A stretch of 22,580 bases of DNA from Methanobacteriota archaeon (GTDB lineage: Archaea > Halobacteriota > Methanosarcinia > Methanosarcinales > Methanosarcinaceae). Position numbers and translations under genes: made by a program. The DNA lies in the NCBI GenBank assembly GCA_030837265.1, contig JAUPKV010000481.1, positions 1 to 22,580 on the forward strand, written 5' to 3'. The notes below the pieces were generated by a model. That model was given only the letters and a program-made list of their open reading frames with translations, was not told where the DNA came from and did not search any database. Positions 16,604 through 22,580 of the stretch are shown piece by piece. Within the stretch, counting starts at the first letter, position 1. Each line of letters opens with the position of its first letter.

Positions 16604-17152
16604 ATGAAAAATCAAATATTTGAATTACGCAAAAAGACACCGGGAATTTTACTGGCAGTCCTTTTTGTAGTTTCATTGACAATTGCGTCCGCAGTTGCCG
16701 AGCCGGCTTCATCAAGCCAGATAACAGGAACAAAATCCATTAGTCAATATCAATATAATGAGCCAAACCTGTTCTCTTTGCAAGGAATCGGGCCTAAGTT
16801 TAAGGATGTACAAATAAGCTATTCGACAAGCAGCATCGCAGGTCAACCTCTGTTTACCTATAAAGACTCGAAAGGAACACATAGCTTCAAAGGAGACGCG
16901 ATTCGTACACAAAAAACGGAGATAAGTACGATTGTTACAGTGACCTTAGAGAGTGTGCCTGACCTCCGTGTTACAACACTAACATTGCTATTGCCTGCAA
17001 TCAACCTTGATGGTTCTACACGAGAATTTAAGACCATTGCGATCCGGACAACAAGCAAAACTACTATCGGTGGGCCTCGTCTTGTTAAAGGAGCAGTGCA
17101 ATCCTATGAGGTTATAGACCTCAAAGGGACTGCCACTAGTGTTGTATTTTGA
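16604..17152 (+). CDS. Secreted protein of unknown function
   Basis: This 182-residue protein has a signal peptide at about residues 1-32 (basic start, hydrophobic core, AVA before the probable cut). The mature part, about 150 residues, alternates Thr/Ser/Val-rich strands (TEISTIVTVTLESV, LRVTTLTLLLPAI) and looks like an all-beta domain. There are no cysteines in it, no membrane anchor and no recognised catalytic motif. The ribosome binding site GGAGAGGGG gives good support for the ATG. It stands alone between a decayed ORF and an oxidoreductase remnant, so the neighbours give no hint of its job. Confidence 0.8.
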   Translation: MKNQIFELRKKTPGILLAVLFVVSLTIASAVAEPASSSQITGTKSISQYQYNEPNLFSLQGIGPKFKDVQISYSTSSIAGQPLFTYKDSKGTHSFKGDAIRTQKTEISTIVTVTLESVPDLRVTTLTLLLPAINLDGSTREFKTIAIRTTSKTTIGGPRLVKGAVQSYEVIDLKGTATSVVF

Positions 17153-17185
17153 GTTGCATCGACATAATAATGAAACAGGGTGACC

Positions 17186-17491
17186 TTAAAAGGTAAATTT
17201 GACTAATCGCATAAAGAAGCACTGTCTCTCTGAGGAAATATCAGTGAAGCTTAATGTAAACTTTTTAAATAATTTGTATTTTTTGAGATATTCTTCCGCA
17301 GTAACATTTAAGGGGATGCTTTTCCGATGAGGCAGATTACACAAAAAAGGCGGATCAGGGCTTGCCATTGATCTTTTCATTAATTTTTGCAGAATAGGAT
17401 ACTCACCTACCCTTTTTCTGGCTTGCTTTATGATTTCACCAACTATCCGAAATCTGTTTTCCGTATTGCCGTCCCAAATGTCTTTTTTACC
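17186..17491 (-). pseudogene. Remnant of an Old Yellow Enzyme-type flavin oxidoreductase
   Basis: The frame is open for 101 codons without a usable start at its upstream end. Its first part (WDGNTENRFRI, then VGEIIKQARKRVGEYPIL) matches the conserved segment of OYE/NADH:flavin oxidoreductases, usually G-G-S-x-E-N-R followed by a helix and VG-x-x-(F/Y)PI. After PIL the similarity as I know it stops. A full enzyme of this family is about 350 residues or more, so both ends are missing. It touches the stop codon of the next minus-strand gene (overlap 17487-17491), as though that gene's arrival cut the oxidoreductase. Alternatively a small chance ORF beginning at 17380 is used; it has no ribosome binding site. 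Confidence 0.5.
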
Positions 17492-18017
17492 TCATTAATA
17501 AAGGAAGTACTTTTTCAATATTCCAAATGTAGTAAGCTACTATATTTGCTTGCCTATTAGCTTTCTGACCCCTTTTTCTTTTATATACTATCTTAGCATA
17601 GTCTTCATCGATTGCTTTTTGTGTTGCTTTCTCAGTTACGGGATCTTTCAACTCTACTTCAATCAATCGCTTATCTATGATTTGAGTTGATAAGCCAAGT
17701 CTTTTACTAAGATCGGTCTGGTTATGCCATCTGGGTCTGACTATTTTCTCAGGTTGTTTCCTCCTTGGGAGCCTCTTACTTTTTGGTAAGTTAATCCCGA
17801 AAGGAAAACCATTTGCGTTATCCTGATACGCTTTTTTTAATTTCAATACGTAATTCTTACGAAGTCGGGAAATTCTGGATATTTCTTCTACAGACTCTTT
17901 CCAGGTCTCAAAAGGTCTGAATCTTTTGATAATGGTTGCATAGTGTTCCGAGACTGGAATCTCCTCTATTGGAATACCATGCAAAACAAGTGTATAGGCA
18001 TCAACCAGATCTAGCAT
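17487..18017 (-). CDS. Unknown protein with C-terminal HTH-like segment
   Basis: I do not recognise this 176-residue protein. Residues 40-64 form a basic helix. A KSKRLPRRKQ basic linker lies near 79-88, and residues 99-121 (NQTDLSKRLGLSTQIIDKRLIEVEL) read as a helix-turn-helix, followed by a T-E-K-A-T segment and a C-terminal helix EKVLPLL. That order resembles the C-terminal DNA-binding part of phage antirepressor-type proteins, hinting at a viral or plasmid origin. The protein is strongly basic. Only a weak ribosome binding site (GAGAT) precedes the ATG. It lies 48 bp downstream of another unknown minus-strand gene and is probably co-transcribed with it. Confidence 0.7.
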   Translation of the reverse strand: MLDLVDAYTLVLHGIPIEEIPVSEHYATIIKRFRPFETWKESVEEISRISRLRKNYVLKLKKAYQDNANGFPFGINLPKSKRLPRRKQPEKIVRPRWHNQTDLSKRLGLSTQIIDKRLIEVELKDPVTEKATQKAIDEDYAKIVYKRKRGQKANRQANIVAYYIWNIEKVLPLLMR

Positions 18018-18065
18018 TTTATCTCATTAATTCTTTATTTTATGTTAAAATGTACAGAAAGTACT

Positions 18066-18338
18066 TCACTTTATCCTCGATTCCAGCTTCTTGACCAGCA
18101 AACCAGTCATTGTATTAAGAAAAATGCCTATTCTTTCATCATAACGACCACATTGCTCTAGCAGTACAATGGCATCGTATAGAGGATAAGTAATTGATTT
18201 ATCATACAGTTTTTCTATTTGATTTATTATTCTTGTGATTTCGCGAATCGAAACATGCTCTGGAGTACGGTGTATACTCCGCTGAATTTGATTTAAGTCG
18301 CGAATTATCTGGTTACATGTAATCGGTATATCTGTCAA
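18066..18338 (-). CDS. Unknown small helical protein
   Basis: This 90-residue protein is predicted almost wholly helical (IIRDLNQIQRSIH, IREITRIINQIEKLYD, LYDAIVLLEQC), with no signal peptide, membrane segment or known motif. The start is TTG; AAAGGTG stands five bases upstream, which supports it, and no other start gives a sensible length. It is probably transcribed together with the HTH-like gene downstream. It could be a small regulator or antitoxin-like partner, but nothing in the sequence proves it. Confidence 0.6.
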   Translation of the reverse strand: MTDIPITCNQIIRDLNQIQRSIHRTPEHVSIREITRIINQIEKLYDKSITYPLYDAIVLLEQCGRYDERIGIFLNTMTGLLVKKLESRIK

Positions 18339-18351
18339 CCTCGCACCTTTC

Positions 18352-18381
18352 TCATGTGTTAATTCTTCATGTGTTAATACT
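18352..18381. repeat. 15-bp direct repeat upstream of the TTG gene
   Basis: Two adjacent 15-bp copies, TCATGTGTTAATTCT and TCATGTGTTAATACT, lie 14 bp before the TTG start and would be in the leader of the minus-strand transcript. A two-site operator is possible. Confidence 0.6.
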
Positions 18382-18425
18382 AGAATTCTTCCCTACTTTA
18401 CTCACCTGGTATCTATATCTTTTCT

Positions 18426-18486
18426 CCAAGGTACCTTTGGTGTTATCAGGCTTCAAAATCTCGACACCTTCCGACCTGTCAGAAGG
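18426..18486. promoter_or_regulatory. Two inverted repeats in a divergent promoter region
   Basis: A perfect 10-bp palindrome AAGGTACCTT (18428-18437) is nested in CCAAGG..CCTTTGG. A second quasi-palindrome at 18467-18486 pairs CCTTC with GAAGG and, inside it, GAC with GTC. Both lie between the unknown minus-strand pair and the plus-strand gene at 18545; the second ends 28 bp before that gene's TATA box. They are candidate operators for the HTH-like protein, by inference only. Confidence 0.4.
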
Positions 18487-18513
18487 ACCGGTATTTTTCA
18501 AATAGCAATGGAT

Positions 18514-18522
18514 TTTTATATA
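18514..18522 (+). promoter_or_regulatory. TATA box for a leaderless gene
   Basis: TTTTATATA is a good box A, centred 27 bp before the ATG at 18545. Transcription would begin at or next to the start codon, and no Shine-Dalgarno is present. Confidence 0.6.
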
Positions 18523-18544
18523 CCAACACTAGTAATATTTTTAC

Positions 18545-18793
18545 ATGATAATAACACCGATCTATCAATGCAGGAACTGTAAACTGATCTATTCCGGCAT
18601 TAAACTCGAGATAGCAAACGCACCGCTTGACAAGTTGGTCCCATCTGCGAGATACACTCTTGGCACACAAGAACATGTTTTCAGAATAGGTGGCAAGACC
18701 ATTCAAATGACAGACCTGCACCTGTGTAATCCGCATGAAGTAGGGATAGCTCATTTTCTAAAACTTCAAGTAGAGATCTCAGAAAAGAAGTAA
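18545..18793 (+). CDS. Small Cys/His protein, probably leaderless
   Basis: This 82-residue protein has a CRNC pair (Cys9, Cys12) near the N-terminus and His59, Cys61, His64 and His70 in the DLHLCNPHEVGIAH segment near the C-terminus, enough ligands for one zinc site. No family is recognised. A well-placed TATA box supports this strand. A competing 91-codon frame on the minus strand (18479-18754) has no promoter or ribosome binding site and a less convincing sequence. The gene is divergent from the two unknown minus-strand genes and may belong with them. Confidence 0.65.
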   Translation: MIITPIYQCRNCKLIYSGIKLEIANAPLDKLVPSARYTLGTQEHVFRIGGKTIQMTDLHLCNPHEVGIAHFLKLQVEISEKK

Positions 18794-18900
18794 ATATGGA
18801 GTTTATTTTAACTTTTCAAGAATCTACAATCGATAATTTAGTTAAAGTAAGAATCTATTCCGTTTATCTTCATTGCTCATCGGTCGGGCGATCAGGTTAT

Positions 18901-19010
18901 CAGTACGTTATAGTGCTTTAGAATATGTTAAAGTGCTTTAGAATATGTTAAAGTGCTTTATAGTATGTTATAGTGCTTTATAGTATGTTACAGTATGTTA
19001 TAGTACGTTA
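18901..19010. repeat. 10/20-bp tandem repeat
   Basis: Four 20-bp units begin at 18901, 18921, 18941 and 18961 (the middle two identical, GAATATGTTAAAGTGCTTTA). Three 10-bp half units follow at 18981, 18991 and 19001, of the form TAGTATGTTA. It fills the space between two convergent genes, with no coding potential. No spacers are present, so this is not CRISPR. Confidence 0.9.
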
Positions 19011-19055
19011 TATTACTGTTTTTCTACAAAAAGGGATTAGAAAAGAAATTTCTTT

Positions 19056-19790
19056 TTAATCCTGTATTACATAATCCCCAGTTGCCAGTAAATCATCTAT
19101 GGTTACGAAATTAAATCCCTTTCGTTGTAATTCCGGGATTGCTAGGTCTAGAGCTGATATGACCCCGGAATTTGCCTCATGAATTCCACTATGTCCGTCG
19201 TGACATAAAATTATCGACCCATTTTCCGTATCTTTCATTATGTTGTTGTAAATATCTTTCGGACTATACCTGTATATTAAAGGTCCATCAAGAATATTTA
19301 CAGGTTGGGTGGAACTATCTGCTGAGCGACAGTTCCATAACACGGTATCGAGATCTAACGCTTTTGTTATATTTTTAACTCTATCATTAATACTGCCATA
19401 TGGAGGACGAAAGTAAACAGGGGTTTTTCCGATCAAATTAGTGATTATTTTTTTGGTCCTGGACAATTGATTATTAAAGATTTCTTCATCTGTAAGTCTG
19501 GTAAGAGCTAGATGATCATAAGAATGAATGGCTATGAGATGGCCTTCATCATTTGCACGTTTGACAACGTCGCTGCCCGTTATGTATTTGCCTGTATAAT
19601 CTTGAGCAACAATATTTTTGTCAATACAGTAACCAAGGCAAAAAAAAGTAGCTTTAGCTCCATACTTTCGAAGCACATCAAGAACGTATGGGGTTATTCT
19701 ACTCGGACCATCATCAAAGGTCAGAGCAATATTGGGGATATTAGGATTACCTTTTATAATCATCTTGTTTGACATCAAAATACTATTCAT
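19056..19790 (-). CDS. CE4-type polysaccharide deacetylase (NodB domain)
   Basis: This 244-residue enzyme of the NodB/chitin-deacetylase family probably removes N-acetyl groups from a GlcNAc- or GalNAc-containing glycan. Motif 1 TFDDGP has Asp26 and Asp27; metal ligands His89 and His93 lie in HSYDH; motif 3 RPPYG is at 128-132; the last motif LCHDGH holds His197. Motif 4 departs from the usual form: RSADSS (155-160) has serine where a tryptophan normally follows the aspartate. No signal peptide is seen, so it may act inside the cell or be exported otherwise. Methanosarcina makes methanochondroitin, a possible target (inference). The ATG overlaps the end of the kinase gene by 8 bp, so translation is probably coupled. 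Confidence 0.9.
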   Translation of the reverse strand: MNSILMSNKMIIKGNPNIPNIALTFDDGPSRITPYVLDVLRKYGAKATFFCLGYCIDKNIVAQDYTGKYITGSDVVKRANDEGHLIAIHSYDHLALTRLTDEEIFNNQLSRTKKIITNLIGKTPVYFRPPYGSINDRVKNITKALDLDTVLWNCRSADSSTQPVNILDGPLIYRYSPKDIYNNIMKDTENGSIILCHDGHSGIHEANSGVISALDLAIPELQRKGFNFVTIDDLLATGDYVIQD

Positions 19791-21570
19791 GCGGTGACAT
19801 CTTATTATTTTTGTCTTTCACAGTAAATCTTAAAATAAATTCTGTTCCTTTATTCCTTTTAATTTCAAGTTCACCATCAACCTGAGTAATAAGGGAGGTT
19901 ACCAGTTGAAGTCCCAGACTATCAAGCTCTTCAATATCAAGGTTTGCAGGTATGCCTATACCGTTGTCCAAAATTGTCAAAACAAAAGTAGTTTCAGTAC
20001 CGTTTTCGCCAATACTTTTAAAATTTGACTGAATTGCTTCTTTATAAAGTTTAATTTCTATTTTTCCTTCGTTTCTACCCTTAAAAGCGTGTTTAAAGGA
20101 ATTAGAAACAAGTTCATTAATTATCATTCCCAAAGGAACTGCAACATCCATATCCAAAAATACATTATTTTCAAGACTAAGCTTTAAACTGATATTCTTG
20201 GTTCCTAGCCTATAAGTCTTCAAAATGTTCCCAGCCAGTTCTTCAACATAAGGAGAGAAGCTTATCTTTTCAAATCCATCGCCTCTATGTAGTTCTTCAT
20301 GTATCAAAGCCATTGAAATTACTCGGTCCTGGCTTTCCTTGAAGGCTTCAAGGACCTCTGAATTTTTTATTTTCTTTCTGTTTCTGAACTTATCGGCTTG
20401 CAGGTCAAGGAGTGATGAGATTACCTGAAGGTTATTCTTAATTCTGTGGTGGATTTCCTTTTTTTGAGCTATTTCGATATTTTTAAGCTCTATTTCTGCT
20501 TCTTTTTTCTTGGTAATATCCGTAAGCATACTGAGAGAACCTATAAACTTACCCTCCTCATCAAAAAGAGATTTTGCACTTGAAATCACCCACAAGTGTG
20601 AGCCGTCTTTACGCAATAATTTAAATTCATAGTTCTCAGATATGTCTTGCGATCTACTTCTTAATTTATTTCTGATAGTATCTCTATCATCTTCGCTAAC
20701 GAAGTCCAAAATAGGTTTGCTAAGACAATCTTTTATACTATGTCCGACCATGTCCGACATTTTTTGATTAACGTAGCTTACTTTAAGCTCTTCGTTAATT
20801 ATCACTATTCCTTCATTAGCGGTCTCAACGATGTTTCGATATTTTTCTTCACTCTCACGAAGTTTTTCTTCAGATTCTTTTTTTTCGGTGATATCTCGGG
20901 AAATAGCTGAGGCAGCAGTTATCTTTCCATGGAAATCATACACCGGAGAAAGAGTTATCGATATATTTATTAGCTTCCCATCTTTCCTAACCCGTACTGT
21001 CTCATAATTATAAACATTTTCTCCCTGCATAATTCTGTCAATTAATTTTTTTGTCTCATCACTTAAATGGGATGGAGCCACAAAAGAAACGGGCTTACCT
21101 AAGATTTCTTCCTGTGAATAACCATAAACTTGCTCTGCACTTCTGTTCCAGCTTATAATATAGCCTTCAAGGGATATAGTCATAATAGCATCGTATGATG
21201 ATTCTACAATTTTGGCTAAGTTCCTAATTTCTTCTTCAGACTTTTTAAGTTCTGTAATGTCCTGAAATGTTCCTTTAATTTGAGTAGGGATGCCTTTTTC
21301 ATTAAAAACAGTTTTTAAATGTGAATAAATTTTGCGTTCTTCTCCGTTATCCAAAATTATTGAATAGTCACCTGCAACTGATTCTCCGCTTAAAGCTTTT
21401 TTAATTGAGATATATACCCTATGTCTATCTTCCGGATACACATAATCTAAAAATTCGTCATAAGTTAAACCCGGTTCTTGTGAGTCATGTTTAAAAATAT
21501 TATACATCTCATTAGACCAGTATACTTCACCTGTTATGAGATTCCATTCTATGTTTCCGATGTGAACCAT
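19783..21570 (-). CDS. PAS-domain histidine kinase, 5' end probably lost to an IS insertion
   Basis: What remains is 595 residues from the first ATG. Three PAS domains follow one another: about 5-105 (PAS_3-like, ending GTFQDITE), 118-230 (ending SRDITEK) and 243-355 (ending LTDITKK). A HisKA_2 dimerisation domain follows with His375 in HHRIKNNLQVISSLL, then the ATPase with N-box INELVSN at 484-490 and DNGIGIP at 535-541. The output domain is complete. The frame stays open upstream and still reads LKESEERLEEAQ before the ATG, a typical inter-PAS coiled linker. That coding sequence stops near the left end of the IS element at about 21610. The protein has no membrane segment left. The missing part may have held more sensor domains; whether the remnant is expressed is unclear. 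Confidence 0.9.
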   Translation of the reverse strand: MVHIGNIEWNLITGEVYWSNEMYNIFKHDSQEPGLTYDEFLDYVYPEDRHRVYISIKKALSGESVAGDYSIILDNGEERKIYSHLKTVFNEKGIPTQIKGTFQDITELKKSEEEIRNLAKIVESSYDAIMTISLEGYIISWNRSAEQVYGYSQEEILGKPVSFVAPSHLSDETKKLIDRIMQGENVYNYETVRVRKDGKLINISITLSPVYDFHGKITAASAISRDITEKKESEEKLRESEEKYRNIVETANEGIVIINEELKVSYVNQKMSDMVGHSIKDCLSKPILDFVSEDDRDTIRNKLRSRSQDISENYEFKLLRKDGSHLWVISSAKSLFDEEGKFIGSLSMLTDITKKKEAEIELKNIEIAQKKEIHHRIKNNLQVISSLLDLQADKFRNRKKIKNSEVLEAFKESQDRVISMALIHEELHRGDGFEKISFSPYVEELAGNILKTYRLGTKNISLKLSLENNVFLDMDVAVPLGMIINELVSNSFKHAFKGRNEGKIEIKLYKEAIQSNFKSIGENGTETTFVLTILDNGIGIPANLDIEELDSLGLQLVTSLITQVDGELEIKRNKGTEFILRFTVKDKNNKMSPHE

Positions 21571-21618
21571 TTTTTGTGCTTCTTCAAGACGTTCTTCGCT
21601 TTCTTTTAGGACAAATAA

Positions 21619-21656
21619 GGTCTAATCCCCGTCATTTCAATGGCGGGATACAGACC
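21619..21656. repeat. Left-end hairpin of the IS element
   Basis: The core stem CCCGTCATT (21628-21636) pairs with AATGGCGGG (21639-21647), with one G-T pair. An outer stem GGTCT (21619-21623) pairs with AGACC (21652-21656) across a 4-base internal loop. Subterminal hairpins like this are the single-strand sites recognised by Y1 transposases of the IS200/IS605 family. Confidence 0.7.
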
Positions 21657-21732
21657 GTCAACTTCCAAACATTCTGTCGTTGTTGATTTTGATAATCTTG
21701 ATATACAATGGTGACCATATGTATATATAGGT

Positions 21733-22143
21733 ATGACAAAAAAACAACATTGGGAGACTTCAAGAGGTTGTGTATATAGCGTACATTATCATTTCGTATG
21801 GTCTACAAAATACCGAAGAAATGTCCTTTCTGAAAAAGTTGCAGATGATTTAAAAATTCTCCATGAACAAATTGCAAAAGAAAAAGGTGTAACTCTTGTC
21901 ACTCAAGAAGTTATGCCAGATCACGTTCATCTTTTTATAACGATGCATCCAAAGTTTTGTCCTGCTAATATTGTGAAGATTTTCAAAGGAATTACAGCAA
22001 AGAAACTCTTTGAAATGCATCCTGAAATCAAAAATCAACTATGGAATGGGCATCTTTGGAATCCTTCTTATTACGTTGGAACTTGCGGAGATACAACAAA
22101 AGCAGTAATTCAGATGTATATTGAAACCCAAAAGGTGAAATAA
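21733..22143 (+). CDS. tnpA: IS200/IS605 transposase TnpA (Y1 HUH)
   Basis: This 136-residue Y1 transposase cuts and joins single-stranded DNA at the element ends. The HUH motif is His64-Val-His66 in PDHVHLFI, and the nucleophile is Tyr129 in the C-terminal helix (VIQMYIETQ). The N-terminal VYSVHYHFVWSTKYRR is the usual family start. Length is full for the family (about 130-155), and no disruption is visible, so it is probably active. An AGGT lies just before the ATG, and a TTGATATACA box about 30 bp upstream suggests a very short leader. Confidence 0.95.
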   Translation: MTKKQHWETSRGCVYSVHYHFVWSTKYRRNVLSEKVADDLKILHEQIAKEKGVTLVTQEVMPDHVHLFITMHPKFCPANIVKIFKGITAKKLFEMHPEIKNQLWNGHLWNPSYYVGTCGDTTKAVIQMYIETQKVK

Positions 22144-22147
22144 CTCA

Positions 22148-22580
22148 ATGCAAACGTTTCATTATAGGCTTTATCCAACAAAATCTCAAATGAAAAATCT
22201 TAATCGTACTCTTGAGCTTTGTAGATGGACTTATAATCAAACGCTTGCATAAAGAAAAAATGATTGGGAAACAGAACAAAAGAACATCAATTATTATGAC
22301 TCTAAAAAGATGATTCCCATCTGGAAACAAGACAAACCAGAACTCAAAACTGTTCACTCTCAAGTGCTACAAGACGTAATCAAAAGAGTCGATCTTGCTT
22401 TTCAAGCCTTTTTCAGAAGAATTAAAACCGGAGAAACACCAGGTTATCCGAGATTCAAGGGATACGGAAGATATGACAGTATTACTTATACTCAATCTGG
22501 AATTGAACTAAATGATAATATATTAAGTATCTCTAAAATTGGAGATGTAAAAATTAAGTTGCATCGTCCAATTGAGGGGA
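22148..22580 (+). pseudogene. tnpB: tnpB (RNA-guided nuclease family), nonsense codon and cut by window end
   Basis: The frame from the ATG at 22148 encodes a typical TnpB N-terminus (MQTFHYRLYPTKSQ, then LCRWTYNQTLA). Codon 35 is TAA (22250-22252). The same frame continues with good similarity to the family: RKNDWE, HSQVLQDVIKRVD, AFFRRIKTGETPGYPRFKG. So a single base change, probably from CAA or GAA, has interrupted it. TAA is not the pyrrolysine codon, so readthrough by that route is excluded. The catalytic RuvC part and the guide-RNA region would lie beyond the window. The ATG is 4 bp after the tnpA stop. Confidence 0.85.

Larger units (their letters stand above)
21610..22580 (+). mobile_element. 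IS200/IS605-family element, right end beyond window
   Basis: The element comprises a left-end hairpin (21619-21656), tnpA (21733-22143) and tnpB from 22148 onward, the standard order of the IS605/IS1341 group. The left boundary is inferred, at about 21610, from where the kinase coding sequence gives way. Such elements carry no inverted terminal repeats and make no target duplication, so an exact boundary needs an empty-site comparison. The right end lies outside the window. Confidence 0.85.

Noticed and set aside
18479..18754. 91-codon minus-strand frame overlapping the Cys/His gene
   Set aside because: No promoter or ribosome binding site; the plus-strand frame has a TATA box at the right distance for a leaderless start.
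22250..22252. Pyrrolysine readthrough of the tnpB stop
   Set aside because: The codon is TAA; pyrrolysine is inserted at TAG only.

Overview
The window looks like a Methanosarcina chromosome (methanogenic archaeon). I base this on about 40% GC with AT-rich intergenic stretches, archaeal TATA boxes with GGAGG-type ribosome binding sites, an archaeal ATP-dependent DNA ligase next to an ACT-domain/homoserine dehydrogenase pair, a membrane protein with a C-terminal winged helix, and a PAS/HisKA_2 histidine kinase of the kind expanded in Methanosarcina. No rRNA, tRNA or CRISPR array was seen.

Layout. 1-415: no clear gene, one 15-bp tandem repeat. 416-2649 (minus): operon of an ABC-2 exporter (ATPase, permease) and a LysE-type translocator. 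2935-4326 (plus): TPR protein with kinesin-light-chain-like 42-residue repeats. 4356-8505 (minus): coupled SNF2 helicase and SWIM zinc-finger protein, the same pairing as ywqA/ywqB in Bacillus. 8818-8997 (minus): 59-residue four-cysteine protein. 9198-12453 (minus): probable operon of ACT regulator, homoserine dehydrogenase and DNA ligase.

12678-15919 is a surface-directed block. A membrane-anchored winged-helix protein with an extracytoplasmic beta-domain is divergent from a secreted helical protein and a lipoprotein. A phasin-like coiled-coil gene converges on the lipoprotein gene, with 3 bp between the stop codons. The divergent promoter region carries four TCAAG motifs at about one-helical-turn spacing.

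15920-19055 is accessory-like: a decayed ORF, an unknown secreted protein, a remnant of an Old Yellow Enzyme-type flavin oxidoreductase, two unknown minus-strand genes (one with an HTH-like segment), a small Cys/His protein with a promoter placed for leaderless transcription, and a 10/20-bp tandem repeat.

19056-22580: a CE4-type polysaccharide deacetylase coupled to a PAS histidine kinase. The 5' end of the kinase gene appears cut off by an IS200/IS605 element. That element has a left-end hairpin and an intact tnpA (Y1 HUH transposase), but its tnpB has an in-frame TAA and then runs off the window.

Several starts were placed downstream of the longest possible ORF, using Shine-Dalgarno sites, TATA spacing or family N-termini. 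All function calls rest on motif recognition by eye; no database search was run.
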